This document shows positions 1-11,181 of a DNA stretch of 64,000 nucleotides, piece by piece (within the stretch, counting starts at the first letter, position 1; each line of letters opens with the position of its first letter). This DNA is from Glandiceps talaboti (lineage: Eukaryota > Hemichordata > Enteropneusta > Spengelidae): assembly GCF_964340395.1 (NCBI RefSeq), contig NC_135553.1:22783449-22847448 (forward strand), read 5' to 3'. The position numbers and the translations under genes were made by a program. A model generated the notes under the pieces. That model did no database searches and had not been told where the DNA came from. It worked only from the letters and a program-made list of their open reading frames with translations.

Positions 1-859
1 GTACTTGACATATATTGTATGATCAATATTTTGAATTGGCATACCTGAGTACAAAGTGCCCATAAATATTTTTCTAATTTAAGGTAACAAATAAAAGGCA
101 AAAACATTTTTTAAAAAAAGAAAAGAACCTGCTCATTTATATATTTGGACCATTTTGCCTACTTGTCTTGTACCCCGTGTAATTTAAAAAAAAAGAAATT
201 GGAAAGTTTTGTAGAATTTTCACTGACCAACAAGATGTTTTCTGTATATTTGCCATAAAAACTACATATATTTTCAGAGTAAAAAAAAGTTCATATTTTA
301 TGAGTAAAACATTTTAATTATTATCATGTTTTCTATATTTAATAATATAAAAGATATTGTTGTTATTGATAAAAAAGTTGAAAATAACCCAGATGTGATT
401 GAAGGTATAAACAAGACAGTAGTAATACAGAGAAGTGTCTTGTGAGCCAATGTTGTTTGATTAATTAATTAATTGATGAGTTGTGTTGAATAGAAGTGCT
501 ACAGGGAGTCTTTGTGTAGCCAAAATCCAAGGAGACACAACTACAGGAAAGATACCATTGTGGTATTTTATAGCTAAAATGATATAGGCATGGTGTTTTA
601 CTCATGGGACATTATGTTTTTGACACAGAGCCAGACATATTTCAATTCTATACTAACAATAACAGACACAACAAACACAGAAGGATCCTTTGCTCAGTTA
701 CACTGAACATTGATAAGCATTGTTATTCTTTCACAGTGTAGTAGAAACAGGCCTCTAATGAAAACATTACACACAGACTTGATGATTTTAATGGCGGCAA
801 TTGTTTATTGTCTAATTGATAATCAACATTTCAACTTGACTACTTCTACATAACCACAG

Positions 860-1215
860 TACATGGCACCTATATAATTGTTTCTTTTGCATTAGAAGCT
901 GTTTGAGGCCAGGGTGTGTATTATATGTCATGTCACATGCGTGAAACACCAAGCCAACATAATTTTAGCTGTACAATAGACACACACTAAAACTATTGTT
1001 GAATGTGGTAGATTACACAAGTGGGTGATAGGGGTGCCTTGGCTATGTTGATATAATCACCTGTAATTAAGATAATGTAAACACTGAATGGGGTTAACTG
1101 TGTGGCCAGTAAGGAAAACTTGCTATCATGGATGCCACCGTGCTGTAAGTGTGGTTAGATAGTGTCCATTGATGGTTTATGTCATCATGTCACAACAATA
1201 CTTTTAGTTTGTGTC
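860..1215 (+). repeat. Dispersed repeat, partner of 24,405-24,660
   Basis: The stretch from about 1,000 (gaatgtggtagattacaca) through the gatgccacc and catgtcacaac blocks matches 24,405-24,660 in the same order and orientation, with indels. The partner copy has inverted ends, so this is probably a diverged copy of the same MITE family. The outer limits here are approximate. Confidence 0.5.
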
Positions 1216-1777
1216 TGTTAGCTCCCAGATTATTCATCCTTTGTGGTTAGTGATAATTTAGGTAATCTTTACTGCAACAGTAATGAAATGGTGAGGAATA
1301 AACTGTATGTGTGGGTATTCTCCCAAGCTTTATCAGACAATAGTCAACTAAGGACATAAGACTGGGGGAAAAAAGCCATGACCACTACTGAAACAGTTCA
1401 AAAGTATTTACATTAAAATTAAGGACATCACTCCTAATAACGCATCTTATGGCATGGCTGTCAAGTCAAATTATAAGTTTACACTTGTTTTCAGCAAGTA
1501 AAGAATACATTTTATATTTATTGGAAAGCTCATCTTACCTCACTATTTCGAAAAGACAGATCAAAAGTCTTGGAAAAAAGTTCATCCTTGGACAAAATCC
1601 AAGATACATTCTTTTTTGGTGTTTCCAAGTTGGTATGGTAGTCATACCTATGTAATATTGATATCCTCATTGCAGGAGCATACATAACGTCGTTTGAGTC
1701 ACTGTCCTTCTGTCTACAGCGCACTGCAGATTACTGTTCACTGGCTGTGTTTGATACAATCATACAGAAACTATTAA

Positions 1778-2005
1778 GAAACTGCATGCTACATTTTAAG
1801 ATAGCAAGATTGAATGAATAGTTTCTTGCTACATTTTGTCTAAATGAAATGAACATGTCACCATACAATCAAATGCAGATATCAAAACATTGGTGCCTGT
1901 GTGTCTGTGTCTAGTTATAGAATGTTTAAATGGTTTATTTCATTCTGACTAAATGTAGCAAGAAATTGCAACATTGCTATCTTAAAGCGTAGAATATGCA
2001 GTTTC
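1778..2005. mobile_element. Foldback MITE-like hairpin, about 80-bp arms
   Basis: The left arm at 1,778-1,858 (gaaactgcat, ttaagatagcaa, tttcttgctacatt) is repeated in inverted order at 1,925-2,005. The arms keep the same block order with small indels and about 65 bp lie between them. There is no coding capacity. No clear target duplication was found. Confidence 0.65.
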
Positions 2006-2990
2006 GTACTGGCTTCCCTTCTGGTTGTAGCAAACAGGGCCATTGAACGGTAACCTGCAATACACTGTATCTATAGAGGGGGCTGTGTTAAGGTAAAGCT
2101 CATGAGATTCCCACACTTGCCTAGATGTATACATAATGTGAGGCAACAAATAATGAGATGCTATATACCTAAACTCTCTTCGGTATTCAGCATGAGTATA
2201 TGATTAAAGTCGGTTGTCTTTGTTGTCACTAAATGTGAGGATAAAGGTGCCACATTAACATTCTATATCATGTGTTCATGCTGAATGAGCAAAGTAAAAG
2301 TATTTTAAGAATGAAATACCATGTTCAAGCCAAGTTTGTGATGTTTAAAAAGAAACTTTGCTATTTGAAACATTTTCAAGCATATACCCCTGGTGCTATA
2401 GACTATGTAACACAGATGTAGATAAACTAAAGAATTAAATGAGATTTTTTTTCAGTTTGAATTGTTAGAACTTGGCTTATACATGGTATACAGAAGTGTA
2501 TTATATAGATTCTTTCAGTTGAAAGGATTTGAGAGAAAAAAACATCGACTTGGTGTCATCAATGGTACTTGCTATCAACAGAATACTGAATGGTTGGTGA
2601 TACACAACTTGAGCTTGAACGTTCAACAGACAATGCAAGTGCCTCAATTTCAAAGTGTTAATATGTGCATGAAGAGTTGGCATGGGTTTTTGGCATAGTT
2701 GTTGTAGCAGGAGAAAAGAAACGAAGTGGTCTTTTAGTGTAGCTTAAAACTTTGTTAATGTGAGCGTGTAATATTGAATGAATGTGAATTGTATAATGAG
2801 TAAGGTGTTGATTACAAACCATGATGAAATGTTGGGTACTTTAATGTCAATATTCAAAACATGTTAAAAGGTAGTCTGTTTATGAGCCGAGTCTAAGAGT
2901 TGTGTAACGCCCAGTGTTTTAACTCAGGGTGGCTACAAGGTTAAAACTATTCAAGTGCACACCACATGATTGACTGAGATGCTGCTGGCA

Positions 2991-3137
2991 GAGTTTTTGC
3001 TAAGGCTGGGGAACTCCAGTAACAGAAAGGGGTAAAGGTGGAAGTCTATGGTAATTTTCTTTGGGAACCCAGGTGAAATGACATGGGAACCCTGGTAGAT
3101 TTTACCTACTTCCCAGCCTTATTAGCAAAAACACTGT
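2991..3137. repeat. Short imperfect inverted repeat
   Basis: The word tttttgctaaggctggg near 2,995 is mirrored near 3,112-3,137 as cccagccttattagcaaaaa. The arms are about 20 bp and the spacer about 100 bp. It may be a small foldback element or chance. Confidence 0.35.
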
Positions 3138-4114
3138 GCTGGTTCCACACAAAGAATATGACTTAATGTAGACAGGGGGCATGTCAAGATGCTCCCTGAA
3201 GAGTTGGCACTGTGGTGTTAAAACTGAAGCTAACACACTGTTACACTACAGAATGAAAGCTGCTTTGTGAAACTGCTCATAGACAGACGGGTGTAAAGAT
3301 TGAATTTTTTTTCATGTTTTGCTATTTCAATAGTTAGTATATGTTGTTGATAAGGTAAAATGTGCTGATTGCAAGATGGTGGTTTTTGGCATGGAATATT
3401 ACATTACTTCATTAATTACAGTTGGATCTACAGGTTAAGGTACATTTTGAATGATAAATGGTACATTGGATTCCAGAATGAATATTTGAAAGTAGGATAG
3501 GAAATAAGTTAGGTAAATATTTATAGGAAATGTGCATTCTTGGTATTACTTTCTTTGCAGGAACTAATATAGATATTGTGCAATAAAGAGAAGGTACCCT
3601 ACTACAAAAATAATTCCTTTGTGTGTGTAATATTTTTTTTAAAATCAGCTGTGATATGTATAATATGCGTGCCACAGAGATTCCTCAAAGAATGTACCAC
3701 TCTGTCAACTTTACAATTGATCACACCCATCAACCAAGTTTGACAAAAGCATATTATTAAACTTTCTTATCATGGGATGTATAAGTTGAAACTCAAGGCC
3801 ATGGATGATTGTTTGCTAGTCATTGGACTGTGGTTGAACTTCAAGGCCATGGATGATGATAGATACAAAGGCATTGTTTGCTGGGACTGTGATGTCATTA
3901 CCTAGAATCTAAAATTTGGAATCATACTTTTGTTCTAATTGAGAGATGTACAGAGTTTTCTGTATACTGTGGCACTCTAACTCCAGATATGCAGACATGA
4001 GTTAAACGAGTGGAAAGTTACATATGCTGAGCCAAGAAAAAGACCACACCCTCCCCTTCCATTGTAAAGCTGTAAGGATGTTGGTACATTGAGATCAAGA
4101 TGTGCAAGCATGAG

Positions 4115-4141
4115 GTGTGTGTGTGTGTGTGTGCGTGCGTG
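4115..4141. repeat. (GT)n microsatellite
   Basis: GT dinucleotide run that ends in GTGC units. Confidence 0.8.
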
Positions 4142-4152
4142 CAAAGACTTAA

Positions 4153-4493
4153 CCCCATATGGATGAGACTATTGGTATTTATTTTGGATCATTAGATTTA
4201 TAAAATGATTTTATCGTGGCTTCCGACTTCAAAAAACTCAATGTGAACATTGACCAAGACTGTATTTGTAACTCATTATATTGCAAAAAGCTAAAAAAAA
4301 ATAAAATGTAAAAGTTTTGTTATTGTATGTACAATAACAAACCTTTTACACATTTATCAATCCTTTGCAATTTATTGCCTTACAAAGAAGAACTTGGCAT
4401 ATCTTGTTTCACATTTTTCAAGTTAAGCCACAATGAATGTTTTACATATTAAAAATCCAAAATAAATACCCAATCCTCATTCACATGACCTCA
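4153..4493. mobile_element. TTAA-flanked MITE, copy A
   Basis: The element is bounded by TTAA at 4,149-4,152 and 4,494-4,497. Its left end reads ccccatatggatgag and a ggtatttattttggat block. The right end carries the inverted form, including aaaatccaaaataaatacc. Internal blocks such as attgcaaaaagctaaa and gttattgtatgta occur in the same order at 35,712-36,021, so the two are copies of one family. A TTAA duplication is typical of Kolobok and piggyBac elements. Confidence 0.65.
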
Positions 4494-5276
4494 TTAATAA
4501 TCACCAATTCATTGCACACATATATCCATACATAAACAGGAACAATTTAATGACACAAGTATTAATTAAATTAATTGACTGAATACGGGGTGTAACAGCC
4601 AAAAGCAGTCTACATCAATTATCACCTGAATAGTCTTCCATATCAAATGATAAAACAGAAAGTACAATGTGGCATTTACTAATTGCCGTATTAAATTCCC
4701 AATTTAATAGCATCATTGATTATTGACCAAAGTGAATCATTTCATTTTTCCACTAAAGAATGTGTGTTTATTGACATATTTATTAGATTCAGGAGTCCTG
4801 ACAAAAGACATATTTTGTTTGTGTGTTGTTGTTGTTCATGATCTATCTCCTGATGCTAGCATACCAATTTTCCACACCACAGCATAACCATATATGGTGA
4901 TAATTATTCCCGCGCATTTTAATTTGATGCGTTTCATGTCTGAAATGTGCTCATTTCTACTGTCAACGATCTTTGGTTGTAAAAAAACGGGGAATGACTC
5001 AGGATGAGTCATCAACCATCAATATATGCTAACTAGGCGAGCTGAATGAACTAAACTCATATCATGACCTTTGACCCCACAGCGTAGTCATTGAGCCACC
5101 TAAGCTATTCAACACGTGGACATAGGTAATATAATGTGATGACGCCCTCGTGCTTGGTAATGATCACCTCGTGTTTCAGGTGCTTACCAGATCTTTCGAG
5201 ATCCCAGGTACCCATCAGGTCCGAGTTCTGGGCATAGGCAATGAGTTCCAGATCGTTGGGATGAGGGAAATGGCTT

Positions 5277-5290
5277 CTTCTTCTTCTTCT

Positions 5291-5324
<34 letters not shown>
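5277..5324. repeat. (TTC)n followed by a T-run
   Basis: Simple repeat with TTC units and then about 30 T. It creates spurious poly-Lys and poly-Phe frames on both strands. Confidence 0.85.
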
Positions 5325-5327
<3 letters not shown>

Positions 5328-6685
5328 TTTAAGCTTATTGGCAAATCCTCGGTTAAATGAAAGATTGATTGATGCATATTTACAAGAAACAAACAAGTAA
5401 GGCGGTAGCCATGCGGCCATGCGATGTTCAATGCAATGTTTATACTTCGCGTATCTTCATGGACCATGATATGGGTAAGAATATACATGTGTATATCAGT
5501 TCCTGGGTGTCAGTTCAATAGATTACCGACCGAATTCTACATGCACCATCAGACGTTGTGTGTAGTGACTTGCATGGATGCAGCACTGAGAAGAATTTTA
5601 CCAACATCTCCAGTCATTCGGACTACAGCATCAATCCTTGACAAGTCATGGCACATATCCCGATATACTCAGTTAATAGTGTATTTTCCTGTTTTCGTTC
5701 CAAACATACTTAATTTTTACTGCGAAATTATATTATTTTATAGAGAATCTCGTTTACTTTACTTTATTTTACTTTTTATCTATCCCTTTCAGCATATTTC
5801 TCTGGTAAAGAGATATACGGTCGATGTCCATGTACTTCTTTTATCGAGTCGTCAAGTCCAAAATCCCATTCGAACGTGGCTTGACTACTGATTATATATA
5901 TAGTCAATGCAAAGTGCATCGATGTCATTAGTGACACGCTAACTCTAATATGCTTGCATGTCTAGCTTGCCTTGCCCTACTTGTATGGGTATAGTGTACA
6001 TGTATGTTGCACTATCTACAGCCATACAAACTCATCTGAGCGTATTTTTGAAGAAAGCTCTGTCCGAAGTGCTCTGAATCAGGAAAAAGCTTCGTCCTTT
6101 GAATGATACGCGGCTTCTTTTTTTTCAACTATCGTCGTTTATACTTCGACTTCCATGTTTTCCCATGGGTTTTCGCATCGCTGGATGGGCGTGGGGTGGG
6201 GTGGGATGGGGAGAGGGACGAGTGAGTCAAGTGACAACATTCACAATCAAGTCACGGTCACGGACTCGTACACGCCATGGCATGCAAGCATGGCTATCTC
6301 TTGTATTGCCCTTGATAGACCGTTATATCCTAAGCAATGCACGTAGATACATACACCCAGAAATCAGCGATCACGATTTCAATCTTTGTTTACTGTTTAC
6401 TGATAATATCGACCACTGATTAACAGTACAATGTCTAATTTATTGGTATTTTAACAATTAGCGTGGTTGGCTGATAACAAAAATGGTACTCCAGTTACAA
6501 CTATTGCAGTGTTAACATGGTGACATTCAAAAACCGAGCCTCCGCGCAAGATTTAGTCTTGTCACCTACAGATAATATTGACCACTAATTGACAGATACA
6601 ATGTCTTGCAGTAAGTACTTTTTTAGTGAACATATTTTGGTTTTTTGATGAAAACATGTCCGAGTTGCAGCTCGTGCAGGTTTAA

Positions 6686-6688
<3 letters not shown>

Positions 6689-6716
<28 letters not shown>
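6689..6716. repeat. T homopolymer run
   Basis: Run of about 28 T. Confidence 0.85.
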
Positions 6717-6720
<4 letters not shown>

Positions 6721-6845
6721 CTAAAACCGTAAACAACAAATTGTATACAGGGTAGACGGTTGCAGTATCCGATTTGCTTTCAAAATTCAGAATATATCTC
6801 AAATTATAATTCAAGCCTCATGAAGTATTCGCTGCCTCATCTAAA

Positions 6846-6926
6846 TTTGTAGACGAATCACACACATACACGTATGCGGTGTGTATGTGTATGTGTGTGT
6901 GTGTGTGTGTGTGGGGGGGGGGGGGG
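6846..6926. repeat. GT/G simple repeat with small hairpin
   Basis: An acacatacac word is followed after a few bases by its complement, then by (GT)n and a G-run. Confidence 0.7.
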
Positions 6927-7107
6927 GCTACCATACTGAGATCCCACAATACATAAACTTATCAAACAATATATACCTTATTGATGCAATTCACTGAACA
7001 CAGAAACGATTTTGTTAAAACTAATATAGAATTGTTTAGAGGTTAGATATTTTGACTACTAACACTTGAAGCGTGAATCGTTTTCTCTCATTCTTCATAC
7101 ATGCATC

Positions 7108-7163
7108 TGGTTTGTTTGTTTCGTCTTGTTTGTTTGTTTGTTTGTTTGTTTGCTTGTTTGTTT
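7108..7163. repeat. (TTTG)n microsatellite
   Basis: GTTT tetranucleotide array, slightly interrupted. Confidence 0.8.
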
Positions 7164-7278
7164 CTGTATCTGATTATACTAGTCATATCTTCTCTAATTC
7201 TTTAGTAATGTATATTTTAATGTTTCTGTTAGTGCTGCTCCTAACATGCTTAGTGATTCCCTGATAAAAAAGGGATGC

Positions 7279-7280
7279 AA

Positions 7281-7343
<63 letters not shown>

Positions 7344-7344
7344 A
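7279..7344. repeat. (AAAT)n microsatellite
   Basis: Clean AAAT array of about 16 units. Confidence 0.9.
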
Positions 7345-7677
7345 GTACACACATTGTCCTGTTCCGAGTCAAGTTGTGTTCTGTCTTCACATCAGTTTCG
7401 TGACAAGTACTAGGTTTCGCTGTTTATTGAAGTATCAAGACGCGCACGTGTGTTTAGGGAACGTTCAATTGTGCATGTATTTATACTACAGCTTGTTTAA
7501 TGAGAGATGATCCACTTCTTCTTAGTTTCGATAAATGATTGCTTGCCCTCACAGACACTGGATATGGGTAAGGTCATCCACAACATGAAGTGATGCAGCC
7601 GTTGTTGTCGTGATGTCAACTGAATATTCTTATTCTACCAAAAATTACCTAGAAAAAGTTTATCAAGTCATCAGTTT

Positions 7678-7705
7678 CCACAGACAACTTCTTAGTTGTC
7701 TGTGG
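7678..7705. repeat. Perfect 12-bp hairpin
   Basis: ccacagacaact at 7,678-7,689 is followed by a 4-nt loop and its exact complement at 7,694-7,705. The word ttgtctgtggtt of this hairpin recurs at 7,838-7,900. Confidence 0.7.
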
Positions 7706-7837
7706 TTTCCAGTACAATAGAACAATATTCTCCCGAAGGCATTGTCTTGAGAAATATGTATATAGCACAAGTTCACAAAAGAGAACAGAATCGCAAAGTA
7801 CCTAGAAATTCACAAATAAATGCGACAGTTCACCCAC

Positions 7838-7930
7838 AGTTGTCTGTGGTTCACCACATAGAAGAGGAGTTAAGGCAAAACCACAATTGTCTGTGGTTCA
7901 CCACATATAAAACGAGTAAGGCAAAACAAC
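7838..7930. repeat. Two tandem units of about 50 bp
   Basis: Two successive copies each carry ttgtctgtggttcaccacat and end in a taaggcaaaac block. They share a word with the hairpin at 7,678-7,705. Confidence 0.6.
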
Positions 7931-8064
7931 GTTTATACCATTCATGTTACTTTCTGTGCCACTGACTATATGGACTCAGCGTTAAATGTTCGTAAATAAC
8001 CAGTAACTTAGGTGTTCTTATAGAATCACGAGATATCATTTGGACATGCGTAATAGATGACCCG

Positions 8065-8072
8065 TGACGTCA
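8065..8072. promoter_or_regulatory. Full CRE palindrome upstream of MAP2K4
   Basis: TGACGTCA is an exact cAMP-response/ATF element, 248 bp upstream of the proposed MAP2K4 start codon. ATF2/CREB-family factors bind this site. A role in this promoter is inferred from position only. Confidence 0.4.
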
Positions 8073-8319
8073 CAAATTCCCTTTACGGGGATATTCCCAA
8101 TGTTGATTTACCTTGTGTGTGCCTCTGATCGATTCATTTTGATCACAAATATATCCACCGAACACCATCAGATACAAGTGGGGGTGCAATCCTTTGAAAG
8201 TGATAATACATTGGTTGGTTTTAGAAAGTTTGTATCGTAGCAGGAGATTCGACAGTTGCAGGAGAGACAATTTCTTGTGGACGAACAGGTCCCCTTGCGG
8301 TACCGACGACACGGTGACA

Positions 8320-8359
8320 ATGGCCGCTCCTCCGCAAACAGGTATGCCCGAAGATACAG
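8320..8359 (+). CDS. MAP2K4: MAP2K4 exon 1 (residues 1-13, phase 1 end)
   Basis: The ATG at 8,320 begins MAAPP, similar to the vertebrate MKK4 start. The donor is ACAG|gtaaac. A second donor, ACAG|gtatgc, lies 18 nt earlier after 8,341 in the same phase and would remove six residues. The true transcription start is not visible. Confidence 0.8.
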
Positions 8360-11123
8360 GTAAACTAAAAATAATATTGCACGATAACCGTTGGATTGAC
8401 GTGTTTATACGTATAGGTACTTTTAGGTAAATGTCACTACAGTGTATTTTGTTTAGAACAATTTGTTTTCGTAGAGACGTTTTCACGAGTTTCGGAATAC
8501 CTGACGTGAAGAAGCACTTCTTGACAAACGTCACTTGAATGTGCTTGGTTTAGTCGTTCGGTGTTCAAACGTTCTGCACGTCTGTATTACACACATGCAT
8601 GTAATTGTTTATTACTATAAAGTGCCAATGTTGTGTGTTACTACCTGCAGTTGTTGCTTATTTATTTGTATTTTCGCTGTCAAAATTGTGTCAATTTCGA
8701 TGAACCATTTAATCAAAAATATTAATATTTCTTCATGCCACTAAAAAACTGATGTCAGTCGAAGATGTTAGATGGCTTAACACAGTATTTACGGGTCAAG
8801 GTTGGAGGCTTCCCTGTGTGCTGAAGACTAGATCAGTGTTATCAACAGTGGCTGTTTTACTGTTCTTTATACAGCGTGGGCGAGAATTCCACCATGTCAA
8901 CTGACCTCGATGCATTGCATGGGATGCATTATATATATACATGTAGCCTTAAAAACGTTACTCATAATCATACGGGGTTAGAAGTACATATACCGTGACT
9001 CATTGCAAATCTATTTTGAACAGTTCCACGTTTACCTGCTCCACATACTTTGATAGTGATTGTAGCATGACATCATACATTAAAAGTGGAGTTTATGTTG
9101 ACAAACAAACAAATATGCAATGACACATAATTCAGCTGGGGGGGGGGGGGGTGTCCATATGCCACTAATGTTGTAGTAACTGTTGACAAGTTTATTGTTG
9201 TTATGATGGGATAAGAATGGGATATTGAGATTAGCACTCAGTGTTACACTCAAACTTTTGTGCAGACATCCTGTATTACTCACTCAGGTAACAATACCAT
9301 TGTTCACACTTACCCAGTGTAAAGATGTAGACAAAGGGAAGTGGAGATATGTGAAACCATGTATGTATAATATAGGACAAATCATAAGGGGTCATGTATT
9401 CCTAGTACTAAGTGTTTTTTGTCATTGGGATGTCAGGAGGTAAGCTAGTTTATCCTAGTCAATACAATTTACAAATTATGTCTGTGATGACAGGATTACA
9501 AAGAATGCAGATTTACCATTTGCTGGAAGTGACCCTCATGGCTTCTTATCACAATGACGATGCCAAATTAATAACTTTTCAGCAAAAGATGCACCCAAAA
9601 TGAGGTTGTAGTAGTATAAATATAAGATGTGTTTCTAAGTGATAGCCTGCTAATGACCTTGCCATATATGATGGACTGTGTTGCTTTACTATAAGTTATA
9701 ACTGAGGGAGAACAAACTGTGTACTGTACATTGTATAGGAAGGAAATGCCCAGTGTAGTCATAGACCCAACATGAAAGTAGGGTCTATGGTGTAGTTAAC
9801 ATGGCGTCCACGCTTTAGTTTCATCATGGATATACAATACAATTCATCCATGGTTTCATAATCCTGTCTTCAGCTTCATTGACTCTTGGTGTTGTTATCA
9901 GGTGTTAGGATTGTTTATAACTGTCATATTCAACAAATCAGATGGACTTTTAGAAACATAGCAATAATAAAGATAGTTTCTTTATTGCAGATTGAACTGC
10001 ATGACTTAGGAAGCATAGAGTATATAGCAGATATGTACAAACATTTCTATCAAACATACTGAAACTAAGTAACAGAAAACTCATTGAGTCAATTTCAAGT
10101 TATTTGCCTGAGATTGAGAGAGGCACAGCCCCAACATCATCCTTTATGAATGTGTTTCATGTATATAAAGTTGGTCTCAGAATGAGATAGTCTCATATTC
10201 AGCATCAGATTCAGCCTCATATTCAAAAAATCATGATAACACCAGGAAAGAACAGTCAAACAAGAAATAATAATGGTGAAGCCACAGGAAATGTTCCCCT
10301 TCACTCACTTGATGGGAGAGGGGTTGACTCAGCTTGAAGTTTTACAGGAAAAAATCAAAGACATTTGTCATCAAGACATTTGAGAAAGGTCAAAGTTCAG
10401 CTGATTTGTTTATTGGTAGGTGCACTGTTCCAATGGTGTATGTATTGCAGCTTTTTAAAAAGATTTTAATCGTATTTTGAAAGTCTAGAAATACTATTTT
10501 AGTTACTGTGGGTGTGAAGTGTGAGAATTCCTACAGCCCCTATGGTGTTATTTCTTGTTTGACAGCTTTCGTTTGGTGTTATTGCAGATTTCCTGTTTCT
10601 CATATATGAGACCACAATGACAATGTATATGCGACTGAATCTGAGGCTCAGTATGAGATTAGCATAAAGTCATATTGTTCTCCAGTGTGAATCTGATTCT
10701 AAATCTGATTCTGAATCTGAGACTAACTTTACATGTACACCCTTGTATGTGTTTCCTCATCCATCACTGTCAACATACAGTCTAATTACACTTTGTGATA
10801 CTTCTCAGTGAAATTGTAAAGTTCTGGTAATGTACATTTTAACCACTGACAACCACATGTAGACCTTACATGGTATTCTGTGTAGGGTCTATGCCTAAAG
10901 GGGATCTTCAGTAAAGTGGTTCCACTCTGAATTTGCATAAATAGGTATGTCAAGATGAGAAGTGCAGTATTGCAGACTCGCACAGTAGCACAGAATAGGC
11001 TACTCTTTACATACAAACATGTACATTGTACCTCAAGGAGAATCGGGGTTTGGCACAGCAAGAAATGTGTTATTACCGTAGTCCCAGTGGGCACAAGTGA
11101 GAGGTTTAATAAGGAATGACACA

Positions 11124-11181
<58 letters not shown>

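Larger units (their letters stand above)
1..7990. other. Upstream flank without a convincing gene
   Basis: No open frame here looks like a real exon: the short frames lack family motifs and several are translations of T-runs or GT repeats. The stretch holds AT-rich unique sequence, foldback and MITE-like repeats and simple repeats, which are listed separately. It most likely is intergenic DNA upstream of MAP2K4. Confidence 0.6.

Noticed and set aside
5105-5488. Minus-strand open frame with a long Lys/Arg run
   Set aside because: It is the translation of a T-run and TTC repeat; the flanks have no motif.
8070-8534. Minus-strand 154-residue frame over MAP2K4 exon 1
   Set aside because: It overlaps the well-supported first exon in antisense and has no recognisable motif.
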